From Verrucomicrobiaceae bacterium (lineage in GTDB: Bacteria; Verrucomicrobiota; Verrucomicrobiia; Verrucomicrobiales; Verrucomicrobiaceae), in contig CANIBP010000001.1 of NCBI GenBank assembly GCA_947466075.1, forward strand, positions 372,001 through 436,000: a DNA stretch of 64,000 bases, read 5' to 3'. The number at the start of each line of letters is the position of its first letter. Position 1 is the stretch's first letter. The notes beneath the pieces are model-generated. The model did no database searches and was not told the origin of the DNA. It worked only from the letters and a program-made list of their open reading frames with translations. Made by a program: the position numbers and the translations under genes. Positions 26,803-37,158 of the stretch are shown piece by piece.

Positions 26803-27948
26803 CTAAGCGTTTACATTCGCCTCCCTTAACGCCAGCAGCTCATCAAACACGGCGCTGAGTTCCTCGCCTTCGATTTGTTTTTCCTTGAGCAGTTCGCGGA
26901 ACACTTCGCGGGGCTGGAGTTCGCTGAGGGCGGGGCCGGCGGGTTGCCAGGGGATGAGTGCGGTGGCGGGAAGATCGGCGAGGACTTTGAGTGTTTCAAA
27001 GCGACCGGTTGCGGCTTCGCGGACATGACGGTCGAGATCGGGCTCGGGGGCGTCTAGCTTCACGGTGACTTCGGCCCAGGCTCCGGTGGGCACTTTGGCG
27101 AGATCGGCGGCAAGGGTGGCGCGGTTTGCTTTCACACGGACGAGTGCGCGAGTGATGGGCACAGCATGCGTTTCGATTTTCATGCCTTGTGTATCGATGA
27201 TGACGACGGATTTCGCGTCACTGGCCTCGGAGAAGCTGAGGGGAATGGGGGAACCGCTGTAGCGGACGGTTTCATTGCCAGCGACCTTTTGCGGGCGATG
27301 CAGGTGGCCGAGGGCGGTGTAATCGAAGCCGGCGAAGATGTCTGCACCAACAGAACCTAGATTGCCGATGTGGATGTCGCGCTCGCTGTCGCTGGTGGTG
27401 GCACCTAGCACAGTGAGGTGGCCCATGGCGATGACGGGGAGGTTCTTTGCGATGTCGCGGCATGCGGCGAGTTGCACGGCATAGTGGGCGCGGATGGCGG
27501 AGCGGACTTGCTCATGCACCGTGGCCATCGTTTCGCCTGCGGCGGCTTCGCGAAGGTCGCGCTCGCGCAGAAAAGGCACGGCGGCGATGACGGCACCGCC
27601 GAGATCGACGATGTTGTCTCCGGCGTGGCCAAAGACATGCACCTCGAAGCGGCGCAGTAGCTCGCGTGGAGCGTTGAGATGGGAGGCGGAGTCGTGATTG
27701 CCACCCGTGATGACGGCCTTCACCGTTTTGAGGTCGGCGAGGCGTTTGAGGAAATCGAAGTAGAGCGCGACGGCTTCCTGCGGTGGGTTCGCGGCATCAA
27801 AGACATCGCCACTGAGCAGCAGTGCATCGATTTTTTCACTGCGCAGTGTTTCGATAAGCCAGTCGAGAAACGCGGCGTGCTCTGGCAGGCGATCACGCTC
27901 GACGAGGCGGGCGCCGAGATGCCAGTCTGCGGTGTGGAGGATGCGCAT
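26803..27948 (-). CDS. sbcD: Exonuclease SbcCD, D subunit (Mre11-like phosphoesterase)
   Basis: The start was set at ATG 27948 (MRILHTADWHLG), which is where the family begins; 12 further codons are open upstream. The 381-residue protein has all calcineurin-like metallophosphoesterase motifs: D8 and H10 in HTADWHLG, LLSGDVFD, GGNHDSASH, MGHLTVLG and ALGHLHRPQ. SbcD forms the nuclease part of SbcCD, which opens DNA hairpins and palindromes and trims double-strand ends. The usual ATPase partner SbcC is not adjacent; the upstream gene is a hydrolase and the downstream frame is the broken HNH gene. Function should be intact if sbcC lies elsewhere. Confidence 0.9.
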   Translation of the reverse strand: MRILHTADWHLGARLVERDRLPEHAAFLDWLIETLRSEKIDALLLSGDVFDAANPPQEAVALYFDFLKRLADLKTVKAVITGGNHDSASHLNAPRELLRRFEVHVFGHAGDNIVDLGGAVIAAVPFLRERDLREAAAGETMATVHEQVRSAIRAHYAVQLAACRDIAKNLPVIAMGHLTVLGATTSDSERDIHIGNLGSVGADIFAGFDYTALGHLHRPQKVAGNETVRYSGSPIPLSFSEASDAKSVVIIDTQGMKIETHAVPITRALVRVKANRATLAADLAKVPTGAWAEVTVKLDAPEPDLDRHVREAATGRFETLKVLADLPATALIPWQPAGPALSELQPREVFRELLKEKQIEGEELSAVFDELLALREANVNA

Positions 27949-27973
27949 GCGCCGTGAACTAGGCGGAAATGCG

Positions 27974-29584
27974 TCAATGCGCAATGATGGGCAGCAAGAC
28001 GCGCGAGGAATGCTCTTTCTCGTGCAGGATGGTGTGCGTGCCGGTTTTCGTTTCCTTCATCCAATCGACGGTTTGTGGTCCACCGGTTTGATTGTTCGGC
28101 TCATAGAGCGGTGCTCCGGTGCTGGAGACGGTGACGCGGAGGCGATGGCCTTTGTCGAGCACGATGCTGGTCCAGCCGATGTGCCACTTGAGTTTCGCGG
28201 GTTCGCCGGGCTTGAGGAGCACTTGGCGGTCAAAGCCTTCGCGATAACGGGCCCGCAGCGGGTAATCCATGAGCAGGATGCTGCGACCGTCGGGTTGCAC
28301 GTCAGAGACGCGGAGGATGAAATCGCTGTCGGTGACGGTGGTTTTGACCCAGAGCTCGGCTTCGATCTCGCCAGTGATTTCGAGTGGCTGTGTCAGCGGC
28401 TCCGTCGTCCAGGTGCGCACCTCTTTCTGCTGCTCAAACTCGCTCACTTCCTTGGCTCCTGGAAAGGAACGACCCGCGATAACCATGGGCTTGAGTGGAT
28501 CTGATTCGTAGCTAGTGCCGCTGGAGGTGGCCGAGGGCGCAGCAGATTTCAAAGCGCCACAATCATGCAGGTAGAAGCTGGTTTTCTGCACTGCAGGCGG
28601 CCAGTTTTTGGCGGCACGCCATTCGTTGGCACCCATGACGTAATAGCGCACGGCGGGGTCATTTTCGATGCCGTTGTCGGTGCCTTTGAGCCAGTGATCA
28701 AACCAGCGCACCATGTGCTCGACCTCGGGCCACGTAGCGTTGTCAGGAAACACGAGATCACCCACCTTGCTGCCTTTGTTGAGCCGACCGTGGAGCCAAG
28801 GACCGAGCAAAAGCTGCTGCGGCGCGTTTGCTTTGCGACCGATGAAGCTCTGCACGCTGCCTTGCACCATGAAGTCGAACCAACTGCCGATGGTGAAGCA
28901 GGGCACGTTCATTTTGTCGAAATGCAGCGTGCAATCCTCTGCACGCCAGTAGTCATCATAGTCGGGATGTTGGTCCCACTCGCGCAGTAGAGCAGCATTG
29001 TCCTCGGGGTTGCGACAGTTCGCGCCGAAGTCAGCGAAACGGCCTGGCCGTGTGACGCCGCCGATGCGGTAGCCTTCTTGAAACAGGCTCAGCCCGGTAT
29101 CAACCATGTACTGGCACTTCAAAGACGGTGGCTGAGTGGCGGCGAGAAAATTCTGCGCAAAACCGCCCTGTGAACTGCCAAACGTGCCGACTTTGCCCGT
29201 GCTCCACGATTGCTTGGCAAGCCATTCACAGCTGTCGTAGCCATCCTTCAACTCACCCCAGGCAAGTGCGCGATAACCGACGTATTTGCCTTCGCTGAGC
29301 TGCGATCCACGAAAATTCACCATCGCGACCGCATAGCCACGTAGGGCGAGGTCAGCGGAGTTTTTGCGTGTTCCAGTGCTGGTGAGTGCCGCGTAACGCT
29401 GCTCAAACACGACCGGCCATTTTCCATCGCCCTCAGGGCGGTAGAGATAGGCAGACAGCTTCACGCCATCGCGCATCGGGATCATGATGTGCTGCTCACG
29501 CACACCGGGAAGATCGAGCTTGGGCAATTCTTGAGCGGAAGAAGCGGAAACGAATGCAAGAAGGCAGAGCAGGCTGGATTTCAT
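27974..29584 (-). CDS. Secreted CocE/NonD-family hydrolase (X-Pro dipeptidyl-peptidase S15-like)
   Basis: A 536-residue protein with a signal peptide ending near SSAQ. The alpha/beta-hydrolase N-terminal domain has MIPMRDGVKLSAYLYRP, VNFRGSQLSEG and the nucleophile elbow GSSQGG with S138. The C-terminal galactose-binding-like jelly roll of this family follows (TEPLTQPLEITGEIEAELW, DFILRVSDVQPDG). Members are cocaine-esterase-like acyl hydrolases or prolyl dipeptidyl peptidases. Export suggests scavenging of peptides or esters. It ends 25 bases before the sbcD start. Confidence 0.85.
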   Translation of the reverse strand: MKSSLLCLLAFVSASSAQELPKLDLPGVREQHIMIPMRDGVKLSAYLYRPEGDGKWPVVFEQRYAALTSTGTRKNSADLALRGYAVAMVNFRGSQLSEGKYVGYRALAWGELKDGYDSCEWLAKQSWSTGKVGTFGSSQGGFAQNFLAATQPPSLKCQYMVDTGLSLFQEGYRIGGVTRPGRFADFGANCRNPEDNAALLREWDQHPDYDDYWRAEDCTLHFDKMNVPCFTIGSWFDFMVQGSVQSFIGRKANAPQQLLLGPWLHGRLNKGSKVGDLVFPDNATWPEVEHMVRWFDHWLKGTDNGIENDPAVRYYVMGANEWRAAKNWPPAVQKTSFYLHDCGALKSAAPSATSSGTSYESDPLKPMVIAGRSFPGAKEVSEFEQQKEVRTWTTEPLTQPLEITGEIEAELWVKTTVTDSDFILRVSDVQPDGRSILLMDYPLRARYREGFDRQVLLKPGEPAKLKWHIGWTSIVLDKGHRLRVTVSSTGAPLYEPNNQTGGPQTVDWMKETKTGTHTILHEKEHSSRVLLPIIAH

Positions 29585-29624
29585 CCAACGAATACGCTAC
29601 CACCAATGCGCATCCATCGAGAGA

Positions 29625-30209
29625 TCAATTCCGATTCAAGAGCTTGCGCACTTCGTCTTCAGAATAGGCGCTCTTCTTGCCACCCATGTCATTGTAGTTT
29701 TCGATGATGTTCGGCGGTTTGCCGATGCTCTTGGAACGCGTGAGCGCAGAACCGGTTTTGAAACTGTCGGCACCTTTGAATGCGGAGCCGCCATCGCGGG
29801 ATTGCATGCCACCGAACCGTGACTGGTCAGCCTTAAACTGTCCATTCAGTCCGGAAGGAGTCTTGTTGCCCAACGCATAGGTTTGATCCATTCCAGGTGC
29901 CTTGGATTTACTGAACCAGCTCTGTCCGGTCTTAAACTGCTTCTGCCCGGCAAAAGAGTTACCACCGGAAAAGTTTTTGGAGTGATGAGTCTGCTTCTGG
30001 AAGTAGGTGCCCGCACTGCCTTGCGGCCCATGGCCGCTGCCGCCAATGTATTTTTCAAACTGGCTGCGCTTTTTGTCGTCAGGCTTTGCCATGGCTCGCT
30101 GCACAAGGGTCTGCTCCGCCGGACTCGTCGTTTTCTTCTCCGTACTAGAGCACTGGCACAGAACCACGACCGCGCTGAGGCAAATCAGAATTCGAGCGAA
30201 GTGGTTCAT
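29625..30209 (-). CDS. Small Gly/Ser/Lys-rich lipoprotein
   Basis: A 194-residue protein with a lipoprotein signal (VVVLCQC followed by SST), so the mature protein probably starts at the Cys and is lipid-anchored. The rest is low in hydrophobic residues and rich in G, S, K, Q and F, with loose repeats around (K/R)-x-F-x-G: QKQFKTGQSWF, GQFKADQSRFGG, GADSFKTGSAL. It looks mostly disordered. The start codon overlaps the stop of the giant TPR gene (ATGA), so the two are translationally coupled and probably work together at the envelope. No family recognised. Confidence 0.65.
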   Translation of the reverse strand: MNHFARILICLSAVVVLCQCSSTEKKTTSPAEQTLVQRAMAKPDDKKRSQFEKYIGGSGHGPQGSAGTYFQKQTHHSKNFSGGNSFAGQKQFKTGQSWFSKSKAPGMDQTYALGNKTPSGLNGQFKADQSRFGGMQSRDGGSAFKGADSFKTGSALTRSKSIGKPPNIIENYNDMGGKKSAYSEDEVRKLLNRN

Positions 30210-33200
30210 GGTTGAGGTGAGGGTTTGGCAGAGAGCTGGCGGGTGAGGAAGAAAATCTCCTGCTTCACCGCACCGGGTAGATGGAACTTGGTCAGTTCCG
30301 TCTCGATGCTAGGGAGTCTGCCCCAGCTTTGATAGAGTTCAAAGACCAGTTTCGCTGACTCATTCGGCAGCGCCCAGTTCATGCGCATGAGAAACGCCTC
30401 CGCTGCCTCAAAATCACGCTGACGTACGAGGAATCGTGCATAGGCGGCGAACAACTCCGGCTGCAGGGCCATTGTGCCATCGAGATGCCTTAAAGCGGCA
30501 TCAAACAGCTCACGGGCGAGTCCCGCATAACCGGTATCCTCAAACGCACGCGCCCATTCAATGGTCTGCACACCGCCAGGAAAGGAAAGCCGCAGTGTTT
30601 CACTGAAAAACTCCTGCACTGCGGCTTCATCATTCAAAGCATGCGCCACGCGCACGGCCAGTGGCAACTTGCGACCCTGCTCACGCAAGGTGGGTATGCC
30701 CGCCACGATTTCACACGCATCCCAGGCCCAAGATGCGCGCTCCGCTTTCAACAATGCTTCCGCAGTGAGTTCGATGCAGGAGCGATCTTTTTCCTCGGCC
30801 TTCTGCCAGGCGGTGATGAAATCAGCCTGCGCATCCTGTGGCAGCTTGGCCGTGAAGGAACTCAAAGCCAGCGCGGCAAGCGGGCGATCTGCTCCCGCCC
30901 GTGCCTCGGTGCGCAACACCGTCATCCATCCCGTTGCTAGTTTTCCGCCCGCGAGTTCCTTGAGCCATTGATGCATGTCTTTGAGCGTGTCTTGATCCCG
31001 AGTCGTCACACGAAACAACGCGGCAATTTGTGCGCGGCCACGTTCAGGCGTCCAACTCGCATCCGTCACCAACACCTTGAGTTGTTCCAAACGCAGCGTG
31101 AAACGCTCATGATCACCTTTGAGCGTCCGCTCGGCTTGCGTGAGCAAATTCAGCGCTTCGGCGGCCCGATCATGCGTGCGGAGTCCTGCCGCCAGTGCTA
31201 CCACACAGGGCAGTGATTTGCGCTCCACGCACAGCGTCATTAGCTCACGCACTTCAGTCCAATCGCCGATGGTTGTAGCGATCTGACAGCGCAGTTTCAA
31301 CACTTCCTGCGCCGCTGCATCCATCGGTTCCGACAAGGGAACTTCGTGCAGCAGCTTCAATGCGGCCTGAGGTTGTGCTAGACGCTGTAGAATCTGACCG
31401 CGGTGCAGACTTGCCTCCACATCAAGGTCAGTTCCGGCCTGATCATTCACGACATACGACGCATGCAAACGATCCCAAGCGGAGAGCGCTGCCTTGTCGT
31501 CCTGCATGCGTTCAAGCAACAGACCAAGCTCACGCAGGAAGGAAACCTCATGCGGACGGCGACGTTCAAGCACCTGCGAAAACTGCTCGCGAAAGCCCTG
31601 ACGGCGGAGTTCGTCCACATTGAAGTCGCGGGCGAGGAAGAGCGCGTGTTTTTCACGTAGCGTGTCTTCTCCAGGCTGCGGCGGCTTCAGCGGCGGTTCG
31701 GCGAGCAGCAGTTTGAGTGCAAACCCAAGCCCAGGCTCGATCTCCATCGCATTTTCACAAACGCGCAGCATCCAAAGCGCATAGTCAGGATTCGACGGCG
31801 CACGATCAGGCAGCATGCTGTAAATGCTGATCGCCTCGCGCACCATGCCTGCGGTCTCCAGCCGGCTGCCGAGATTTCCCAGTGTGTCCACCGAGTGCTC
31901 AGTGCGTAAATCGACGGCCGCCAGATGCTCGCGGATCAGCCGTTTCCGTGTCGGGTAGTCCAGGTTTCGCAGCCTGCCTAGCAACTCATTGATGCGCCAT
32001 TCGCCGAACTCCGAATCGGAACGCGGGCCCAACATCGTCGCACCGGAATGTGCGGCGAGCGTGGCGTTCGCGCCGCTCACCACCTTGCCGAGTCCCTGCT
32101 GCACCATCAGTGCTTCAATCTCCTGCGTTTCCTCCCACAGGCTGCGCAGATGCAGTGGCTCGTCATAACGCGATGCACCCTGCGGAACCAAGCTTCCTTT
32201 TGACTCCACCATGTCACGTTGTGCCAGAAACGGTCCCGATAAAAATCGCCCCAGTGTCGCTGCTCCTTGCTGTTCCGCACCTGCCAGACCTGCCAACGTC
32301 GCTTTACGGATCGAAGTCATCGCAGAAGGCTGCGTGCGTTGCAGCCGCCGCCATGCGGTGCGCAGCGCCTCCTCGCGCTGCTGCTCAGAATTTGCCATCC
32401 TACTCAGCAGCGTAACGCTCAGCAGGAATGGATCATAACTCATGCGATAATTTTCCGCCGCGACCGGCCCACGCACGGCCGCATCGAGATACTGCCGCGC
32501 CAGATCCCAGCGCTCGGCGCTTTCCGCAATGCGTGCCAAAAACTGCGAGTAACCCATCTCATTTTCAGGCGAGGTGCGCGGCAGACATCCGCCCAAGGCC
32601 AGCGCTTCGTCATAACGCTGCTTGTCTGCGAGCTTACGCGTGAGGTCAATGACTGCAGCGGTGCGCAACACACGCGAATCACCCAGCACTTGAAGATCTT
32701 CCGGGCGATAGCGAAAGCCCGGCACATCCGCCAGCATCGAAACGCACGCCTGCAGCAGATCAGCACGTTCTTTCATCACCTGCGGTGCCCAGCCTTTTTC
32801 ACCCGCCCACTGCACTGACTCCGCCATGCCGTGACTGCGCACTGTCAGCCACAGCAGGCAAAACTGCGCTTCCAGTATGCTCGTATCCGGCAATAGTTTG
32901 TGCAGCACCACACGAAACTCCGTACCCGCACCCGCATAATAAAAAGCCCACAGCTTTTCCACCTCGTTCGCCTGTGTGTCTTCGCTCCACTGCTCGATCC
33001 ATGCGCTCAATCCGGCACCACCTTTCGTGCAGCGCAGTTTCGCCAGTTCCTCAATCGCACGTAGCCGCACCAGCGCCGCATCCTCGGGCAGTTCGGCAAA
33101 CTCAGCACGCGGCTGGCCCAAAAATGCACGCAAGGTATCGAGTTCCTTGCGCTCCAGACCCGGCGCGAGATCGAGCAGCGACACCAGATCTCCCGTCGTC

Positions 33201-36200
33201 ACCCCAGCGCCTGTGCGCCGCGTATCTGTCAGTGGCAGCGGCGCACGCACACCTTTCAGCGCATAGCTGCCTGCCTTCACCGGCGTGCTCAACACCACCC
33301 GCAGTTGTTTCTCAGCCTCCGCCTCATCCGCGAAGCGCAGACACTTTAGCGCCAGACGCAGCCGCGCACGTCCATCCCACGTCCGCACGCGCGACATCTG
33401 CTCATATACACGCAATTCTGCTTCGTCCTGCCCCGTGGTTTGATAATACTTTGCCAGTTCCTCCAGTGCTGATGCATCTTGAGAGAACCGGCTTTCCAAG
33501 CGCCGCCGCACACGATCCGCCTCCGTGATCTGAAACGTCTGCTCCAGCAGTTCCACCAGTCGCCGCGATTCCGCTGCGATCTCCTTTGGCGGAGCCGCCG
33601 AAGCGATCTGCTTCTGGAAATAAATCGCCGACTTCAGATCCGCCACCTTCAGCGCCGAGTCTCGCAATTGATCCAACGAAAACGGCGTGTCTGGCGCGGT
33701 GTAATACGCCTGTTTCATACTGGCAAATGCCTTCACATGATCCCCGCTGCGCTCAAACACCTGCGCCAATGCTTCATGATAAAAACCGTCGAATGGATGT
33801 CGCTGCACACGATCCAACAGCGCGCGTTCCAGCAGCTTCAGGCGTTCACGTGCCACGCTGGGCGCCAGTTCACCACCGCTCGCATCTGAAAACGTCAGGC
33901 GGTCGATGCAACGCCGCAGCACCTCGCGGCGCCGCTTCACTTCTGTCTCGCGTTCCATGATCTGCGCCTGCACCTCCACATGCTCTGCGATCTTGTGCTG
34001 TCGTAGCAAAATGTCCGCATAACTCTCCAGCAGCGGCATCGCCGCCGGCCCCTCAACACGTGTCACCGCCTGCTTCCAAAGATTCAGGGCATCTTCCGGA
34101 CGTCGTTGCAGAAAATAAATCTGCGTGAGAGCTGACAACAACTGCCCCGACTCCGGAAACTCACGATACACCCGCTCCAGCGCTTTTGCGGCCGCCACGC
34201 CTGGCGGTGACAACGGCGTGTCGCTCTTCCAACCCGGACTGCCCGTCTCTGAATCCGCACGGCGTTCAGACTCCATGAGCAATTCCGCCAGCCGCAGTGT
34301 ATAACGCACACGGCCAGCCGCATCGAGCTCCGCGAGACGCCGCAATTGCCGCTCCACCAAGGGCATATTCTCATCCATCTGAGCCAGATCCAGCTTCAAC
34401 TGCTCCACCACCAATGACACCGGCTGTTGCTTCTTCGTCACTGGATCAAACTCCAACCGATGCAGCAGTTCATACGCGTCTTGGTATTGATCCGTGCGTG
34501 TCGCCCACCAACAACCACGAAACCTGACTGCTTGAGCTTCTTTCGACTTGGCATCGATATTCTTGGCCTCGGCAATTGCCTTGTGCGCAAATTCCATCAG
34601 CCGTTCGGGTAACTTTTCTCGCTTAGGGCCGTCGCCTTCATCACTACTCGCGAAACCCGACCCCGTGAACGCATCCGGCAGTTTGAACTCGCCAGTATTA
34701 GCTGGTTTCGCCACCGATTTGGTGTCGCCCATGAGAATCGAAAACATGCGTTCATCCACATCCACGCGTTCTTCGTCTGTCGTGCTCGCATGCCAGGCTT
34801 TCTCCACCCATTCCGCTGCTTCCTCATTCTCGCCTTGTTCAGCGAGTAGTTCCGCCAGCCGCACCCACGCCTCGCGTCCAGCGCCTGGTTTGGACACGGC
34901 CTCACGGGCCAAAATGATCGCGCTGTCGATGTTGTTGCTAGCCGCTAAAAAGGCGGAGGCATCGCCCAGTCGCTGCTGACGCTCTGACTCCGTCGCCGCA
35001 CCGCCGGTGAAATCTCGCAGCAGCTTGTCCTCTGCCACCACATCACGCCGGGCACGGAAAAAAGCCGCCAGTTCAAACACTGCTTCGGCTTTCTGCGGAT
35101 CACGCATCACTCGCGAACGTAAAATTTTCTCGATCACTGCATCCAGCGCCCGTGTTTGGGCAAAGACGAGCACCTGCTTCTCGACATCCGCTGCGTTTTG
35201 AATCTCTAGCAGCTTGATCAACCGTTTCGTCGCACTCTCCGCAGCACCACTGCGCAAATCAGCCTCGCAGCGCAGCAACACAATCGCAGGTAAATCGCTG
35301 CCATCACCCTTGAGCCGTTCATCCATTAGTTTAGCCGCTTCCGCGGCTCCTTCGTGATCCAGCAGGGCGCGCACCAACTCCCAACGGTAATCTTCCACCT
35401 GCGGCACCACTTTCACCAACTCACGCAGCCACTTTACCTGCTCTTCCGGCTCCACGGTGATCTCAAAAAAGCGCATCGCATCCAGCAGTGCCTGCTCCGA
35501 GGGTGGCATCGACTTCGCTGCCGTCACCAGTGCTTTCTGCAAGTCCTCCAGTGCTCCAAACCGCTCATGCAATCGTACGCGACGACGAAAGAAATCGAAA
35601 TAACGACCATCGCGAAAATGCAGTAGTGCCAGGCCGTCTTTGAGCGCCTTGTCCGCTTTTGGAAACTGGTCAGCGTGCTCATAGATGCGCGCCAGATCGT
35701 ATAGCGCATCCAGTTTGCGCTGCGGATCTTTTTGATCGGCCAGTGTGGAAAAAAAACTCGCCGCCCGTTCTGGAAAACCGGCTTGCAACAGCAACTGCGC
35801 CACTTGCCGTGCCAGATCAATATCTTGCGGCTTCAGCTTCGCCGCACGTTCATATGCATCTGCCGCCTCGGCATTTTTGCCACCTGCCAGAGCCATGCCG
35901 CCGAGTTCGATCCACATGAGCGGCTCCTGCGGATCATTAGCTGGCACCAACTCTGCCGCCTTCTTGATCAGCATGAACGCCGTCGCCGGATCAGATAGCT
36001 CCCGGGCCACCGCCGCACGAGATTGCAGCAGAGTCAGATTCTTCCCGTCAGTCTTGAGCAACTCATCATACAACTGCGCCGCACGCTGCAAATTTCCGCT
36101 CTTACGAATCAGATGTGCCTCCACCAGCTTCACTGCCGGAAACTTCGATGCCTTTGCCTGCTGCGAGACATTTTCCACCAGCAACTTCGTCGCATCATGC

Positions 36201-36382
36201 TTCTCATACAGCGTCCACAGCAGATCCAGCACTCGACCATATTCTGGCTGCTGCACCAGCAACGACAGATACTCGTTCGCCAACTTCGTCTCACTCTCCG
36301 ACCAGGCCTTGTCCATCGTCTGCGATTGGGCCTGTAACACCCATGCCAGTGCCAGCACCCCAACGAGGCGCTTGAATCCCAT
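30206..36382 (-). CDS. Giant secreted TPR-repeat protein
   Basis: Start ATG 36382 gives a signal peptide that ends near QAQSQ; the frame is open to 36457 without signal character. The 2058-residue protein is almost wholly helical, with repeats of about 34 residues carrying the TPR pattern of small residues at positions 8, 20 and 27 (AADAYERAAKLKPQDIDLARQ, AAQLYDELLKTDGKN, ALNLWKQAVTRVEG). It probably lies in the periplasm or on the outer membrane as a very long solenoid scaffold. It is followed by the small lipoprotein with ATGA overlap. Proteins of this size and type occur in Verrucomicrobia without assigned function. Confidence 0.78.
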   Translation of the reverse strand: MGFKRLVGVLALAWVLQAQSQTMDKAWSESETKLANEYLSLLVQQPEYGRVLDLLWTLYEKHDATKLLVENVSQQAKASKFPAVKLVEAHLIRKSGNLQRAAQLYDELLKTDGKNLTLLQSRAAVARELSDPATAFMLIKKAAELVPANDPQEPLMWIELGGMALAGGKNAEAADAYERAAKLKPQDIDLARQVAQLLLQAGFPERAASFFSTLADQKDPQRKLDALYDLARIYEHADQFPKADKALKDGLALLHFRDGRYFDFFRRRVRLHERFGALEDLQKALVTAAKSMPPSEQALLDAMRFFEITVEPEEQVKWLRELVKVVPQVEDYRWELVRALLDHEGAAEAAKLMDERLKGDGSDLPAIVLLRCEADLRSGAAESATKRLIKLLEIQNAADVEKQVLVFAQTRALDAVIEKILRSRVMRDPQKAEAVFELAAFFRARRDVVAEDKLLRDFTGGAATESERQQRLGDASAFLAASNNIDSAIILAREAVSKPGAGREAWVRLAELLAEQGENEEAAEWVEKAWHASTTDEERVDVDERMFSILMGDTKSVAKPANTGEFKLPDAFTGSGFASSDEGDGPKREKLPERLMEFAHKAIAEAKNIDAKSKEAQAVRFRGCWWATRTDQYQDAYELLHRLEFDPVTKKQQPVSLVVEQLKLDLAQMDENMPLVERQLRRLAELDAAGRVRYTLRLAELLMESERRADSETGSPGWKSDTPLSPPGVAAAKALERVYREFPESGQLLSALTQIYFLQRRPEDALNLWKQAVTRVEGPAAMPLLESYADILLRQHKIAEHVEVQAQIMERETEVKRRREVLRRCIDRLTFSDASGGELAPSVARERLKLLERALLDRVQRHPFDGFYHEALAQVFERSGDHVKAFASMKQAYYTAPDTPFSLDQLRDSALKVADLKSAIYFQKQIASAAPPKEIAAESRRLVELLEQTFQITEADRVRRRLESRFSQDASALEELAKYYQTTGQDEAELRVYEQMSRVRTWDGRARLRLALKCLRFADEAEAEKQLRVVLSTPVKAGSYALKGVRAPLPLTDTRRTGAGVTTGDLVSLLDLAPGLERKELDTLRAFLGQPRAEFAELPEDAALVRLRAIEELAKLRCTKGGAGLSAWIEQWSEDTQANEVEKLWAFYYAGAGTEFRVVLHKLLPDTSILEAQFCLLWLTVRSHGMAESVQWAGEKGWAPQVMKERADLLQACVSMLADVPGFRYRPEDLQVLGDSRVLRTAAVIDLTRKLADKQRYDEALALGGCLPRTSPENEMGYSQFLARIAESAERWDLARQYLDAAVRGPVAAENYRMSYDPFLLSVTLLSRMANSEQQREEALRTAWRRLQRTQPSAMTSIRKATLAGLAGAEQQGAATLGRFLSGPFLAQRDMVESKGSLVPQGASRYDEPLHLRSLWEETQEIEALMVQQGLGKVVSGANATLAAHSGATMLGPRSDSEFGEWRINELLGRLRNLDYPTRKRLIREHLAAVDLRTEHSVDTLGNLGSRLETAGMVREAISIYSMLPDRAPSNPDYALWMLRVCENAMEIEPGLGFALKLLLAEPPLKPPQPGEDTLREKHALFLARDFNVDELRRQGFREQFSQVLERRRPHEVSFLRELGLLLERMQDDKAALSAWDRLHASYVVNDQAGTDLDVEASLHRGQILQRLAQPQAALKLLHEVPLSEPMDAAAQEVLKLRCQIATTIGDWTEVRELMTLCVERKSLPCVVALAAGLRTHDRAAEALNLLTQAERTLKGDHERFTLRLEQLKVLVTDASWTPERGRAQIAALFRVTTRDQDTLKDMHQWLKELAGGKLATGWMTVLRTEARAGADRPLAALALSSFTAKLPQDAQADFITAWQKAEEKDRSCIELTAEALLKAERASWAWDACEIVAGIPTLREQGRKLPLAVRVAHALNDEAAVQEFFSETLRLSFPGGVQTIEWARAFEDTGYAGLARELFDAALRHLDGTMALQPELFAAYARFLVRQRDFEAAEAFLMRMNWALPNESAKLVFELYQSWGRLPSIETELTKFHLPGAVKQEIFFLTRQLSAKPSPQP

Positions 36383-36464
36383 CAACTGGCGAGTGATGCC
36401 CGAGATAAACTTCACGCCTCGATCATAAACGCCTTTGTTCCCTGCGCCAAGAGGCAAGACTTGG

Positions 36465-37151
36465 TCACTTCAAAAGCTTCCCCAACTCCGGCATCACTTT
36501 GCGCAACTCATCGGCGATGATCTTGGCGATGACTTCGGCACCATGGGCATTGAGGTGGGTGTGGTCGGTGAGTTTGCCATCTTTACCGGGTGGGTTGAAG
36601 GTGTCGGACTCGGTGGGGCCGAGTTGGTTGTGCAAATCGACGCTGCGGGTGAAAAGATCGACACAGGGAATTTGCTGCTCGGTGGCGACTTGACGGGCGG
36701 CATCGGCCCAGGGCTTGAGTTCGCCGCGAATCTTGCCGTTGTCGAAGGTGCGGCGGGCCAGGGAGGTGACGAGGATGGGTCTGGCACCGATGGCGCGGGC
36801 TTCTTCGATGAAGCGGATCAGATTTTGGCGATAGGTCGTCTCAGGATCGGTTTCGCGCTTGGGGCCTTTGCCGGGCATGTCGTTGTGACCGAACTGGATG
36901 AGGACGAAAGCCGGCTTCGAGTCGATGACCTTCTTCCAGTTGCCGGTGTCGCGGAAACTTTTGCTGCTTTGACCGCCACCGGCGAAGTTGATGCATTCAG
37001 CATCGGGGCCCAGCAATTGGGCGAAGGCAGCGCCCCAGCCGGCTTTATCGGTGACGGTGGAATCACCAGCAAGAACGACGCGGGTTTTGGTTTCGGCGGC
37101 GTGGGCGATCGTGAGGCTGAAAAGAACGGCGAGGAGGCAATGGCGGAACAT
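36465..37151 (-). CDS. Secreted SGNH/GDSL esterase, rhamnogalacturonan acetylesterase-like
   Basis: Start ATG 37151 gives a signal peptide; the longer frame overlaps trmB. The 228-residue protein shows the four SGNH blocks: block I VVLAGDSTV (nucleophile S31), block II FAGGGQSSKSF, block III FGHNDMPGKG, and block V DHTHLNAHGAEV with catalytic Asp and His. This order and the DSTVTD motif fit rhamnogalacturonan acetylesterases (CAZy CE12-like), which remove acetyl groups from pectin. It begins 7 bases after the trmB stop. Confidence 0.87.
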   Translation of the reverse strand: MFRHCLLAVLFSLTIAHAAETKTRVVLAGDSTVTDKAGWGAAFAQLLGPDAECINFAGGGQSSKSFRDTGNWKKVIDSKPAFVLIQFGHNDMPGKGPKRETDPETTYRQNLIRFIEEARAIGARPILVTSLARRTFDNGKIRGELKPWADAARQVATEQQIPCVDLFTRSVDLHNQLGPTESDTFNPPGKDGKLTDHTHLNAHGAEVIAKIIADELRKVMPELGKLLK

Positions 37152-37158
37152 GGGCGAG

